Origin: Formosa sp. Hel1_31_208
Lineage (GTDB): Bacteria; Bacteroidota; Bacteroidia; Flavobacteriales; Flavobacteriaceae
Assembly: GCF_900104785.1 (NCBI RefSeq)
Contig: NZ_LT629733.1
Location: 1,396,501-1,460,500 of the forward strand
Length of the DNA stretch: 64,000 nucleotides
Direction: 5' to 3'
Every line of letters starts with the position of its first letter. The stretch's first letter is position 1. Below the pieces are notes generated by a model. That model had not been told where the DNA came from. It was given only the letters and a program-made list of their open reading frames with translations, and did no database searches. The position numbers and the translations under genes are program-made. Shown here piece after piece: positions 26,601 to 35,735 of this stretch.

Positions 26601-29600
26601 CAGAGGTCACAGGAATTTTTATGGTCGTTTTATTAGTACTCAGCTTTATGATTTGTTTGCTTACAATTTGACCAGCCTTTTCTATACTCACAGTAACAAA
26701 TAGAGTAGAGGTAGCAGAACTAAAAGTAATTTCAGCGGTATCACCTGGAGCATACTCGGATTTGTCCATGTTGATACTAAAGAGTTGATGGTCAGCTAAA
26801 ATTTCATCGGCATCACTATATATCATTGTTTGTACTTCATCTTTAACCGCTTGTCCAAATCGGTCTTCACTGTCTAACACAATGACATATTTACCAGATC
26901 TCCAACGCTTCATATTTCCGAGGTTCACCGTCTTTGATATATCAGTGTTGAATTCTTTTGACACTACCAATTCGCCTTTTTCCCATTGGTTGCTATTATG
27001 CTCATTGGTATAGGCGTCATGCGGAAATAAGGCTTTAAAGTCCTCTTTTGAAAATTCTTGATAATCGGGAGCGTTCCATGGTCGCGGTCGCAACACTGTA
27101 TTCGGAGCTTTCAGTTTATAAACTTTTACACTGCCTTTAGCAGATACAAATTCACCATTCAGGTTTTTAGTCGAAATACTAATGCTATGGTTTATGTTGG
27201 TTTTGTCTAATTGATCTGGGACAGCAAGAGTTGCTATTAAGGCGTGATAGCCCACATTCACAATACTTGTGGCACTTCGTGTTTCACCGTTAATATCGGT
27301 GATGTCGGCAGTGACTTCATAATTAAAAATTGGAAGTGATGATCTATCTACGGTATTGTCAGGTAGGGCTTTAAAATCAATTTTAAAATTTCCGTCAGCA
27401 TCTGTGGTAGTTTCTCCATGAGTGATTTCCTGAGGCTCTGTATTAAAAGCTGGTCTGTACCAGTAATACCATCTTGGATATTGCACTTTTCGATGCACAC
27501 GATAGACAACTTTAGCATCTGTAATGGAACTTCCAGCATAAGCCATTGCATTTCCATTAATTCTTATCGTGTCATTCACTTTAAAAGTTTCGGTAATGGG
27601 TTGAAATATCGCTTCAAATTTCGGTCGCTTGTATTCTTCTACTGAAATGCTATGGTAGACATTTAAGTTATTATTTCCTGTGAGTCGTAATGAAAAATTT
27701 CCCGTCAATCCGTTATTAGGAATAATAAATTCACCGGCAATTGAACCGTAATCATTGGTTTTGAACTGAAGTCTTTTGATTTGTTCACCGTTTGTGTTAT
27801 ACATTGTAACGGCTACCGATTGGTTTGCTGCAACTTCCGATTTTTCAGGAATGGTAGTCATAACAATACCTTTGAAATAGAGCGTTTGACCAGGTCTGTA
27901 GATACTGCGATCAGAAAACATGAAGCCTTGGTGATTAGGTTTGTTTGATTTACTGCTTCGAGAATTATAGTATCGACTGACATTTAAATTTTCAAAACGT
28001 GCCGTGTCACCTTTCGTTTCAATCTCTAATTTTAAACGGGAACGGGAGTACGTTTTTTTGGCCACCTGAATGTCTCCATTTAGATTTGTCGTATAAGATT
28101 CACTGAAGTAATTGCCATTGTAGTTTTTGTAATACGATAAGGTGACTTTGGCACCAGAAACGGGCTTACCATTATTTCTATCAATGATTTGATAGATGAC
28201 ATTGCTGGAATTATCATTCTGAAAATAGGCAAGATTAGTAACTTGAATGTCTTTGAAGGCGAAGGTGTTCGTCTCATTTTGTACTTGTCCGAAAACCACA
28301 TAGCGTCCATTTTCAAGTTTAGGTATGGCGATTTCTGTACTGTGCTGTTGATAATCTTTTTCATCACGAAGATGCGTTGACCAACTTTTAATGGCTTTCA
28401 TTTTTGAAAGAATTTTTAGTTGTTCTGAAGGTTGATTATAGCGATTCAATAGGTCTAGATCACTATTAGAAACGGTGCCTATTTTGAAGTTGATATCACC
28501 TATATTTTTATAGCTAATTAGTCCAAGAGCATTGGAGTTGATTGATTGTAGCTCTTCAACTGTGATTTGAAGGGATTGCGATAGAATTTGCGATTTTAAA
28601 ACTCGGCACTTTTCGGCACCAGTACTTTTTGGATAAGCTGCAATGACAGCATTACAGATGTCTAACGCTTCTTTGTATTTCCAACGATGTGTTTCATTAG
28701 TGCGAGGCTGGTAGGTAGCACCTTGTTGCTGATAGAGCTTTGCGATTTCAAAATCATATAAAGCAGCAACATTACTTTTAGCTGTATTCCATCGTGCACT
28801 GGCTATTTTTAAAGTTTTGAGTAAGCGCTTGTCTTTATTATTAAAGGTTCCATGTTGATACACATAATTTAGGCGCTCAATATCGGCATGGGCAATAGCA
28901 TAAGGTGAGTCATCAAACATATGAGTCTTGATGAGGTCTTGATAAATTTTTAAAGCGTGTAACTGTAATGAGGTAGAATCTTTAGATAGAAATCGCATCA
29001 TACCAAAACGGTCTGTTGGTTCTATGAATTTAGGATCGTTAATTTCAAATTTAAAAGCAGGTTTGGTAATATTATTTTCATCAGTTTTATAGAATTCTAA
29101 TGCGTTATAGGCCAATAAGTCATAGAGTGATGGTCTGAAGCGTTTGGATTTAGGTTGCTTAATTAAAACAGCTTCAAAATCTTTTAGGTTTGTTTGGCTT
29201 AAGATTAAACCGTTCGCCATAGAAGCTTGATAGTTGAGGTGTACTTCGTTGAATAAGGTATTAAGATCCCAAGTTCTAAAATCGATATCATCACCTTTAT
29301 CACTGGTTTTAGTGCGGTTATAGAACTTCCAACGGTTCTGATTAAAGTATTGCCAATAGAGTGTAGCTAATATGTTTTGTAAGACGTTTTTGGTTGGTGC
29401 CTCGCTCTGAGTAATAGCAGCTTTAAAGTCATTCACCACTTTTAATTGCGCGTCCTCTTCTAGAATAAGCGCGTATTTACTTCGGAATAATAAGGTCTTG
29501 ATCTCTTGTGGAGAATTATGACTTGCTTTCGCATTAATCGCAATGCGCTCAACGATTTCTAATGCCGATTTCGGTAAACCTTCGCTCTCAAAATTAGCAA

Positions 29601-29694
29601 CCTGTTGCCATAATTTTGAAAAATCCTCTGGGGTTTGGGCGTTTGTAAAATTCGCTAAGCATATAATCATTAATAGACTTATAAATGGTTTCAT
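23608..29694 (-). CDS. Alpha-2-macroglobulin family protein
   Basis: 2028 residues with an N-terminal signal peptide (about residues 1-19) and no lipobox cysteine at the cleavage site. The first 400 residues are helical and TPR-like. Macroglobulin (MG) beta domains follow, including the segment GFMFSDRSIYRPGQTLYFKG typical of MG2. The thioester motif is intact: C1485-N-E-Q1488 in YPYDCNEQTF, in the alpha-helical thioester domain. Such proteins trap proteases through the activated thioester and protect the periplasm or cell surface. The usual proteobacterial partner, penicillin-binding protein 1C, is not next to it. It is monocistronic and the largest gene in the window. Confidence 0.9.
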   Translation of the reverse strand: MKPFISLLMIICLANFTNAQTPEDFSKLWQQVANFESEGLPKSALEIVERIAINAKASHNSPQEIKTLLFRSKYALILEEDAQLKVVNDFKAAITQSEAPTKNVLQNILATLYWQYFNQNRWKFYNRTKTSDKGDDIDFRTWDLNTLFNEVHLNYQASMANGLILSQTNLKDFEAVLIKQPKSKRFRPSLYDLLAYNALEFYKTDENNITKPAFKFEINDPKFIEPTDRFGMMRFLSKDSTSLQLHALKIYQDLIKTHMFDDSPYAIAHADIERLNYVYQHGTFNNKDKRLLKTLKIASARWNTAKSNVAALYDFEIAKLYQQQGATYQPRTNETHRWKYKEALDICNAVIAAYPKSTGAEKCRVLKSQILSQSLQITVEELQSINSNALGLISYKNIGDINFKIGTVSNSDLDLLNRYNQPSEQLKILSKMKAIKSWSTHLRDEKDYQQHSTEIAIPKLENGRYVVFGQVQNETNTFAFKDIQVTNLAYFQNDNSSNVIYQIIDRNNGKPVSGAKVTLSYYKNYNGNYFSESYTTNLNGDIQVAKKTYSRSRLKLEIETKGDTARFENLNVSRYYNSRSSKSNKPNHQGFMFSDRSIYRPGQTLYFKGIVMTTIPEKSEVAANQSVAVTMYNTNGEQIKRLQFKTNDYGSIAGEFIIPNNGLTGNFSLRLTGNNNLNVYHSISVEEYKRPKFEAIFQPITETFKVNDTIRINGNAMAYAGSSITDAKVVYRVHRKVQYPRWYYWYRPAFNTEPQEITHGETTTDADGNFKIDFKALPDNTVDRSSLPIFNYEVTADITDINGETRSATSIVNVGYHALIATLAVPDQLDKTNINHSISISTKNLNGEFVSAKGSVKVYKLKAPNTVLRPRPWNAPDYQEFSKEDFKALFPHDAYTNEHNSNQWEKGELVVSKEFNTDISKTVNLGNMKRWRSGKYVIVLDSEDRFGQAVKDEVQTMIYSDADEILADHQLFSINMDKSEYAPGDTAEITFSSATSTLFVTVSIEKAGQIVSKQIIKLSTNKTTIKIPVTSEDQGGFIVHYSYAFHNSYKHGMNFVVVPYPKTDLEIETLTFRDKLQPGTDEIWSFKIKGPKGDKVAAELLASMYDTSLDQFKPHGWDFNPIQQPIYYSKYRLQTGASFSRKRFTVQNLRYGNGNYRLQNYDQLNYFGLDFGYGNRYLMRSDSALVEIEAEAVMDEAIMVMEDDSKEVMNVADFVASGKFRDSDNLDDPEYYFLMRTAKEIDRQNFDDIKIRKNLQEMAFFFPQLETDKEGNVSFSFTTPEALTKWKLQLLAHTKSLESAVSTLETVTQKELMVLPNAPRFLRHGDQITISTKIANLTDKALSGGAKLILTDAVSGKDITAHLGILPTGETVPFTVDAKGNTQASWSLSVPFDVDAVQYKILAKAGDFSDGEQNALPVLSNRMLVTETLPMWIKSNETRTFTLDKLKTNTSTTLKNHKLTLEMTSNPAWYAVQALPYLMEYPYDCNEQTFSRYYANALASHLVNSNPRIQEVFNQWRQTDALISNLEQNQELKSILIQETPWLRDTQSETEQKKRIALLFDLNKMTNELSSAKRKLENSQMNNGAWSWFNGGRANRYITQHIITGFGHLKQLNVRSSDVETYMISKALAYLDTEFVQEYEDIKKHNPKADLSKDHLSYTQLHYLYMRSFFPENAASKQVQDIIHYYNTQIQNYWLSRSLYAKGLMALVVHRNGDNITSEKILKSLRENSITSEELGMYWKANTNSWYWYQAPIETQALLIEAFSEIENDTVTVDNMKIWLLKNKQTNRWKTTKATTEAVYALLLQGSDWLSITDMVDVIIGRQAIRPSQLEDVKVEAGTGYYKTSWSGSEIQPEMATVSLAKKGDGIAWGSLYWQYFEDLDKITAAETPLKLQKSLFKKTNTDTGEEITELTSESKLEVGDLVRVRIELRSDLAMEFLHMKDMRAAGLEPVNVLSQYKWQDGLGYYESTKDASTNFFFDYLPKGVYVFEYDLRVTNTGEMSNGITTIQSMYAPEFSSHSEGVRISVKD

Positions 29695-29806
29695 AAAATG
29701 GTGTTTTATTAAGGCAATCTAAACCCTTATCCATTTAGATAACACAACAAATGAGTTAATGTTCCGTTTGGTTGAGGGAAGTTAACAATTTAATAAGTAA
29801 ACTCCT

Positions 29807-29814
29807 TATCTTTG
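29807..29814 (+). promoter_or_regulatory. -7 promoter element upstream of TPR gene
   Basis: TATCTTTG matches TAnnTTTG and is followed by a leader of about 100 bases before the ATG at 29922. No clear TTG is present at -33 (a TTA with 22-base spacing is the closest). The region between the macroglobulin and TPR genes holds nothing else I can support. Confidence 0.5.
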
Positions 29815-29921
29815 CTATTTGAAAATCAAAAACAATACCAAGACTAAATCTATTGAAATATATTTTGTATTAGTAAGAACAGCGCACGTTATGATGCTTA
29901 AAAATATATGTATTTGAACTT

Positions 29922-30878
29922 ATGAAACATCTACTTTTCCTACTATTGATCCCATTTTTAGGCTTTAGCCAATTGCAGACATTAGAAGATGCTAAGCAAC
30001 TTATTGAAGATAAACAATTTGTAAAAGCAGAACAGTTACTGACTCAATATGTTAAGTCGAATGAGAATGACACAGAAGGCATAGAGCTTTTAGGTGATGC
30101 TTGCGGTAATCAGAAGAAATGGGATGATGCCATTACTTATTATGAGAAATTGACAGAACTCCAACCTAAAAACGCAGATTTTCATTATAAATATGGAGGC
30201 GCTTTAGGGATGAAAGCGCTAAGCGTTAGCAAGTTAAGAGCTGTAGGAATTATAGGAGACGTCAAAGAGGCTTTTTTGACAGCGGCCGAATTAGATCCAA
30301 GTCACATAGATACACGTTGGGCTTTGGTGGAGTTGTATATGCAGTTGCCTGGAATTATTGGTGGAAGTAAGTCTAAGTCTTTAAAATATGCCAATGAACT
30401 TGAAGCTTTGTCTAAAGTAGACGGCTACTTAGCCAAAGGGTACATTTATGAATATGATGACGAGCCAGAATTGGCTGAAACGTATTATAAAAAGGCAATT
30501 AATATTGGAGGTTCTTTGACCTGTTATGATAAACTTACCAATTTATATGAAAAAGAAAAGCAACCTAAAAAAGCAATTGCTAATATAGAAGCTTCAGGTA
30601 AAACCCATCAGCGTAATGCGATGCATTATCAAATAGGAAAGGTTTGTGCTGAGTATAACCTTGAGTTAGAAAAAGGTGAGAAATGCTTAATGACATATAT
30701 TGAAAATTACTCGGCTAGAGATGGTGTCCCTAAAGCTTGGGCTTATTATCGATTAGCACAAATAAAAAAGAATAAAAGGCAAAAAACAGAAGCTTTAAAT
30801 TGGATTAATAAAGCCATTACCAGTTTGCCTGATATTAAAGTCTTCAAGCAAGAAAAGCAGCAGATTGAGAATCTGTAA
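29922..30878 (+). CDS. Secreted tetratricopeptide-repeat protein
   Basis: 318 residues with a clear signal peptide (MKHLLFLLLIPFLGFS, cleavage near 16-18). TPR-like helix pairs run through the rest, for instance KKWDDAITYYEKLTELQPKN and PELAETYYKKAINIGG. The protein should be periplasmic and bind partner proteins; no enzymatic domain is visible. It is 67 bases before mpl but mpl has its own promoter element. Confidence 0.8.
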   Translation: MKHLLFLLLIPFLGFSQLQTLEDAKQLIEDKQFVKAEQLLTQYVKSNENDTEGIELLGDACGNQKKWDDAITYYEKLTELQPKNADFHYKYGGALGMKALSVSKLRAVGIIGDVKEAFLTAAELDPSHIDTRWALVELYMQLPGIIGGSKSKSLKYANELEALSKVDGYLAKGYIYEYDDEPELAETYYKKAINIGGSLTCYDKLTNLYEKEKQPKKAIANIEASGKTHQRNAMHYQIGKVCAEYNLELEKGEKCLMTYIENYSARDGVPKAWAYYRLAQIKKNKRQKTEALNWINKAITSLPDIKVFKQEKQQIENL

Positions 30879-30916
30879 TTAGTTTACTAAAACTTCGTTC
30901 TTAGTACTTCAATTAG

Positions 30917-30924
30917 TATATTTG
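30917..30924 (+). promoter_or_regulatory. -7 promoter element of mpl
   Basis: TATATTTG matches TAnnTTTG and ends 21 bases before the ATG at 30946. It overlaps an in-frame TTG at 30922, which argues against that codon as the start. Confidence 0.5.
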
Positions 30925-30945
30925 AAGTACTACAAAATTCAACAC

Positions 30946-32298
30946 ATGAATGTACATTTTATTGCTATAGGAGGCAGTGCCATGCACAATCTCGCTCTAG
31001 CATTACACAATAAAGGATATCAAGTTACTGGAAGTGATGATACCATTTTTGAACCCTCAAAATCAAGATTAGCACAGAAAGGTTTGTTACCAGAAGCATT
31101 TGGGTGGTTTCCTGAAAAAATCTCAGAAAATTTAGATGCCATTGTTTTAGGAATGCATGCCAAAGCAGATAATCCTGAGCTGCTCAAAGCACAAGAGCTA
31201 AAATTAACAATTTACAGCTACCCTGAGTTTCTTTATGAACAATCCAAACATAAAACACGAGTTGTAATTGGAGGTAGTCATGGTAAAACTACAATTACTT
31301 CAATGATTCTTCACGTGATGCATTATCATGATCGCGATGTAGATTATATGGTAGGTGCCCAGTTGGAGGGTTTTGATGTCATGGTAAAACTAACTGAAGA
31401 TAATGATTTTATAGTGTTAGAAGGGGACGAGTACTTGAGTTCACCAATTGATAGACGACCAAAGTTTCATTTATATAAACCTAATATTGCCTTGCTGAGC
31501 GGCATTGCTTGGGATCATATTAATGTCTTCCCAACCTATGAGAATTATGTCGAGCAGTTCTCTATTTTTGTTGATAGTATTGTTCAAGGCGGAAGTATCA
31601 ATTACAACGAAGAAGATGCTGAGGTGAAGCGTGTTGTTGAGGCTAGTGAGAATCCTATTCGTAAATTAGCATATCATACTCCAGAATATCGTGTTGAAAA
31701 CGGACTAACACTTTTGGCCACACCAGAGGGTGATTTACCTATAGAAGTCTTCGGAAAACATAATCTCAATAACCTCGCTGGTGCAAAGTGGATTTGTCAG
31801 CATATGGGTATTGATGAAGACGATTTTTATGAAGCTATATCTACATTTAAAGGGGCAAGTAAACGACTAGAGAAAATTGCCGAAAGTTCTAATAGTGTGG
31901 CTTACAAAGATTTTGCGCACTCACCAAGTAAAGTAGAAGCGACAACAAAAGCAGTGAAAGAACAATATAGCGATAGAACCTTGGTAGCCTGTTTAGAATT
32001 ACATACTTACAGTAGTTTAAATGCCGAATTTTTAAAAGAATATAAAGGGGCCTTAGATGCTGCCGATGTTGCAGTGGTGTTTTATTCACCGCATGCTGTA
32101 GAGATTAAAAAACTTGAGGAAGTCACTCAAGAACAAATTGCTACTGCCTTTGAGCGTCATGATTTAATTATTTATACCAATCCTGAAGACTTTAAACAGT
32201 TTTTATTCTCTCAAAATTTTAACAATAAAGCTCTGTTACTCATGAGCTCTGGAAATTATGGTGGTTTGGATTTTGATGAGGTAACGAAATTGTTTTAG
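30946..32298 (+). CDS. mpl: UDP-MurNAc:tripeptide ligase (Mpl), peptidoglycan recycling
   Basis: 450 residues from the ATG at 30946. Mur ligase fold: N-terminal FIAIGGSAMHNLALAL, ATP-binding GSHGKTTITSM, and central EGDEYLSSPIDRRPKF, which is typical of Mpl rather than MurC. The enzyme joins the recycled tripeptide L-Ala-D-Glu-meso-DAP to UDP-MurNAc. A MurC reading is less likely because of the N-terminal MH in GSAMHNLA and the SPIDRRPKFH segment. No dcw genes are nearby, in line with a recycling role. Confidence 0.88.
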   Translation: MNVHFIAIGGSAMHNLALALHNKGYQVTGSDDTIFEPSKSRLAQKGLLPEAFGWFPEKISENLDAIVLGMHAKADNPELLKAQELKLTIYSYPEFLYEQSKHKTRVVIGGSHGKTTITSMILHVMHYHDRDVDYMVGAQLEGFDVMVKLTEDNDFIVLEGDEYLSSPIDRRPKFHLYKPNIALLSGIAWDHINVFPTYENYVEQFSIFVDSIVQGGSINYNEEDAEVKRVVEASENPIRKLAYHTPEYRVENGLTLLATPEGDLPIEVFGKHNLNNLAGAKWICQHMGIDEDDFYEAISTFKGASKRLEKIAESSNSVAYKDFAHSPSKVEATTKAVKEQYSDRTLVACLELHTYSSLNAEFLKEYKGALDAADVAVVFYSPHAVEIKKLEEVTQEQIATAFERHDLIIYTNPEDFKQFLFSQNFNNKALLLMSSGNYGGLDFDEVTKLF

Positions 32299-32444
32299 TG
32301 GTTTTGATTTATCCCAATTGGTTCGTCCTCTGGTAAGTTCGAAACCATGATATAGAAGATGTCTTTTTACCACCTTTAATTATAAGAAGACTAGATTCAT
32401 ATAATATACAGTGATGCTATAACTAGCGTTATAAACATGCTGTT

Positions 32445-33611
32445 TTATTTTTTATTGCGTAAAGCTAATAGACCAAAAACAGGTCCGAGAGCAAGCAACA
32501 TATACATGTAATTAGACCCTGTCATTTCACGTATCGTGGTTAATAAAAGTATACTTACAATAGTTATAGAGAAACCTATACAATTCACTATTGTTAGTGC
32601 TGTACCTTTAATCTCAGGTTGTGCATTTTGAGCGACTAATGTTGAAAATAACGGTGAGTCGGCAATAACGACAATACCCCAAAACACAAGGAATCCAATA
32701 AAGACGATTTCAGAATTAATCATAAATAAGAACGGACAAATGATACAGCAGATACAAGACAATAATAACGCTGTAAATGCGGTTTGTTTTGTGCCTAGGC
32801 GCTGTGAAAGATAACCTCCAACCACACATCCTAATCCGCCAATTCCTATAATGAAAAATGACAGGAGCGGTGTGTTGAAATCTATATCTCCATGCAAATC
32901 ACTGTATGTATGTAGCATGACAGGAACAAATGCCCAAAAGGCATACAGCTCCCACATATGTCCGAAATATCCAAATGCAGCTGCACGAAAGGCTGAGCGT
33001 TTAAATACTTTGGAGAAAGCCGATAAGTCTAAACCTTGAGAGGCGTGTCTGTATGGTCCATTTGGGACTAGGGTTAACATAAGGGTGCCACCTAATATAG
33101 CAATGCCTGAGGTGATAAGAATAACCAGTTTCCAAATTGAAATATCCACCAAGCTTTTTAATAAATGAGGAAAAGCCGTACCGATGACTAAGGCACCAAC
33201 CAAAAACCCTAGCGATTTGCCAAGTCCTTGTTGATAATAATCAGCAGCAATTTTCATGCCTACAGGATAGATGCCAGCAAGACAAAACCCAGTTAGAAAT
33301 CTAAGCGATAGAAGACTTGATAAGGTGTGACCATCCCAAATAATTGTTACGTTAAATAGGGCGCCAAGTAGCGCGGAAACAAAGAACACTTTTGAAGGTG
33401 AAAATCGATCCGCTATGGTTAATATGGCAAAAACTAATGTGCCAATGATAAAACCAAATTGAATAACTGATGTTAAATGACCAATAGCACTATCACTAAG
33501 ATTAAATGTAGTCACAAGGTTGTTCATAACACCGTTACTAGCAAACCAAAGAGATGTGCAGCAAAATTGAGAGATCACAATTATTGGAAGAATACTACGT
33601 TTTTGAATCAT
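32445..33611 (-). CDS. MFS transporter
   Basis: 388 residues with about twelve membrane segments in two halves. The intracellular loop between segments 2 and 3 (ADRFSPSKVFFVSALLG) fits the major facilitator motif. A substrate cannot be named. Single gene; the 146 bases after its stop, up to mpl, hold nothing I can identify. It runs in the same direction as the dienelactone hydrolase gene 32 bases upstream and may be co-transcribed with it. Confidence 0.83.
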   Translation of the reverse strand: MIQKRSILPIIVISQFCCTSLWFASNGVMNNLVTTFNLSDSAIGHLTSVIQFGFIIGTLVFAILTIADRFSPSKVFFVSALLGALFNVTIIWDGHTLSSLLSLRFLTGFCLAGIYPVGMKIAADYYQQGLGKSLGFLVGALVIGTAFPHLLKSLVDISIWKLVILITSGIAILGGTLMLTLVPNGPYRHASQGLDLSAFSKVFKRSAFRAAAFGYFGHMWELYAFWAFVPVMLHTYSDLHGDIDFNTPLLSFFIIGIGGLGCVVGGYLSQRLGTKQTAFTALLLSCICCIICPFLFMINSEIVFIGFLVFWGIVVIADSPLFSTLVAQNAQPEIKGTALTIVNCIGFSITIVSILLLTTIREMTGSNYMYMLLALGPVFGLLALRNKK

Positions 33612-33643
33612 ATCTTAGTGTTACTAATCAAGTTGATTAATAC

Positions 33644-34540
33644 CTAATTTTGAGATTTTAAATGTGTATTAAAAAAAGCAATGGTTCGTTCCCAAGATAA
33701 ATCCGCAGCTTCTTTGTCATAACGTGGTGTAGTATTATTGTGAAACCCATGATTTACACCGGGATAAATATGAGCTTCATAAGCGATGCCATTGGCTTTT
33801 AATACCGCTTCAAACGCAGGCCATCCTGCGTTAACTCTCGTGTCTAATTCACCATATTGTAATAATAACGGACACTTAATTTTAGCCGCATCCTCGTCTG
33901 AGGGTTGTCTGCCATAGTACGGTACCGCCGCACCCAAGTCGGGCAAACGAACTGCCATCATATTAGAAATCCAACCACCAAAACAAAAGCCTACAACACC
34001 AACATTACCATTACACTTGTTATGAGATTTTAGATGGTTATAGGCAGCAATAAAATCTTCTAGCATTTCATTTCTGTCTCTTTTTCTTTGAAGAGCGCGA
34101 CCATCATCATCATTTCCGGGATAGCCTCCTAATGGTGTTAAGGCATCTGGTGCCAAACTGATAAAACCAGATTTGGCTGTGCGACGTCCTACATCTTCTA
34201 TATAAGGGTTTAGACCTCGATTTTCATGGACAACAATCACTCCAGGTAATTTGGTTTTAGCATCTTTTGGAGTGGATAAAAGACCTTTAATAGAACCACC
34301 GCCATTAGGAGAATCATAGGTAATATAATTAGAATCTATGGTAGGGTCATTCGGTTTAACCAATAAGCTATCTACATAATTCGGAGACATAAAACTGAGT
34401 AGTGATCCTACAGTGATACCACCAACAGCATATATGGATAATTTTTCGACAAATTGACGGCGATTGAGCTTGTTATGTGCATAATCGTCGTATAAATCAA
34501 ATACGTCTTGACTGATGTCTTCTTTTTTTAGTTTTTTCAT
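33644..34540 (-). CDS. Dienelactone hydrolase family protein with Tat signal
   Basis: 298 residues. The N terminus carries NRRQFVEKL (R27-R28) before a hydrophobic segment, a twin-arginine export signal, so the enzyme is likely periplasmic. The alpha/beta hydrolase core has the dienelactone hydrolase triad C186 (VGFCFGGW), D233 (ELDTRV) and H264 (GVNHGFH), plus the conserved E106 (HENRG). The substrate is not known; most homologues are not true dienelactone hydrolases. Confidence 0.87.
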   Translation of the reverse strand: MKKLKKEDISQDVFDLYDDYAHNKLNRRQFVEKLSIYAVGGITVGSLLSFMSPNYVDSLLVKPNDPTIDSNYITYDSPNGGGSIKGLLSTPKDAKTKLPGVIVVHENRGLNPYIEDVGRRTAKSGFISLAPDALTPLGGYPGNDDDGRALQRKRDRNEMLEDFIAAYNHLKSHNKCNGNVGVVGFCFGGWISNMMAVRLPDLGAAVPYYGRQPSDEDAAKIKCPLLLQYGELDTRVNAGWPAFEAVLKANGIAYEAHIYPGVNHGFHNNTTPRYDKEAADLSWERTIAFFNTHLKSQN

Positions 34541-34581
34541 CGTAGCATGTTTAGTGTATTAAAGGAATAAGTTACAATTTT

Positions 34582-35172
34582 TTAAAATACCTTATCTAAA
34601 AACAGTTTGACACTCTCTTGATTTGCTCTAATCAATTCTAATCTTGCATTTTGTATATCCTTAGGTTTTTTATCTTGTGATAACTTGAATTTTCCTTCCC
34701 AGTTAGTAATAGTAATCTCAAACATTTCGATATAGTTAAGATTACGATCTAATCTGGGATTATCAGAGTCAAGAACATATTTGTGATCTGGTGCTTCTAA
34801 GAACTCAGTCATAGCTATCAGAGACTGCTTTAGAGCAGCTTTGCTTTCTATGGCTTTTACAGTGCCTTTGAGGTGTACTTTGATGTAATTCCAAGTAGGT
34901 AACTGTGTTGTTGAATAGATGCTGGGTGAAATATAGCATTCCGGACCAGAAAATAGAATGGTAACATCTTTATTGTCTTTTAGTTGTTTTGCTTGTGGAT
35001 TATAAATGTCAATATGGCCTATGAGTTTACCATTCTCATAAATTAGCGGTAAATGAGTGATAAGGGGTTCATGGTTGGCTACAGATATAACTGTAGCTAG
35101 TGGATACGTCTTAATCACCTCGATCATATGATCTTGATGATTATCCTGATGATGTTTTGGCGGATAGTTCAA
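34582..35172 (-). CDS. PaiB-like FMN-binding negative regulator family protein
   Basis: 196 residues. The N terminus NYPPKHHQDNHQDHMIEVIKT followed by PLATVIS, THLPL and GHIDIYNPQ matches the PaiB family (split-barrel, flavin-binding). The start is a TTG at 35172; an internal ATG (residue 16) would remove the family's conserved PxH segment, so I prefer TTG. Annotated function is negative regulation in Bacillus, but redox or detoxification activity is equally possible. Confidence 0.8.
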   Translation of the reverse strand: MNYPPKHHQDNHQDHMIEVIKTYPLATVISVANHEPLITHLPLIYENGKLIGHIDIYNPQAKQLKDNKDVTILFSGPECYISPSIYSTTQLPTWNYIKVHLKGTVKAIESKAALKQSLIAMTEFLEAPDHKYVLDSDNPRLDRNLNYIEMFEITITNWEGKFKLSQDKKPKDIQNARLELIRANQESVKLFLDKVF

Positions 35173-35219
35173 ACTTAAATAATGCGTTTAGAATTGATAA
35201 TTTATAATTGGAGATTGAT

Positions 35220-35663
35220 TCAGACACCGAATTGCTTTAAATGGTGGTCTAAATGTTTGAATTGCATTTTACCCCATTGGTCCTTCGTTAAGTCACCAAA
35301 TGAGGGATGAGGTTGCCAGTTGGTTCGGTCTTTATGTGTATGTAACTCTTTTAATAGGCTTACTAGTTTTGGCTTTTCTTCAACCCATGATTTGGGTGCA
35401 GCAGCTTTAAAACGCGGAACTGTTGGTAGGTTTTTTCTCCAAGGTTTGTCGCTATACATCGACTTTTTAAAGAATAAATTGATGAGCCAATTCGGTCTGA
35501 GATTATAATCTTCTTTATCGAGAATAATGTGGAGCGGATATTGACAATGATGTGCCATTTGACCAATAGTCATTTTTCCCCATTGAGGTTGCGTATTATC
35601 GTCAAGTTGTTCAATTCTGCTCATGATTTCATTATGAGCATCTGGTGTAAATATGGATTTCAT
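35220..35663 (-). CDS. DUF1569 protein
   Basis: 147 residues. The pattern is that of the DUF1569/DinB-like fold: QWGKMTIGQMAHHCQYPLHI early and DQWGKMQFKHLDHHLKQFGV at the end, with histidines placed to bind a metal. No signal peptide. Function unknown. It is first in a minus-strand run with the PaiB-like and hydrolase genes, though gaps of about 40-50 bases make an operon uncertain. Confidence 0.78.
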   Translation of the reverse strand: MKSIFTPDAHNEIMSRIEQLDDNTQPQWGKMTIGQMAHHCQYPLHIILDKEDYNLRPNWLINLFFKKSMYSDKPWRKNLPTVPRFKAAAPKSWVEEKPKLVSLLKELHTHKDRTNWQPHPSFGDLTKDQWGKMQFKHLDHHLKQFGV

Positions 35664-35735
35664 ATTGATATAGTATTTTTTCTATATAATGCCTTATATT
35701 TATAGCAGGAGAAAGTTACAATATATCTTCTTACG

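Noticed and set aside
24222..28380. Several plus-strand ORFs of 60-95 codons opposite the macroglobulin gene
   Set aside because: They lie wholly within one coherent 2028-codon gene and show no protein-like features.
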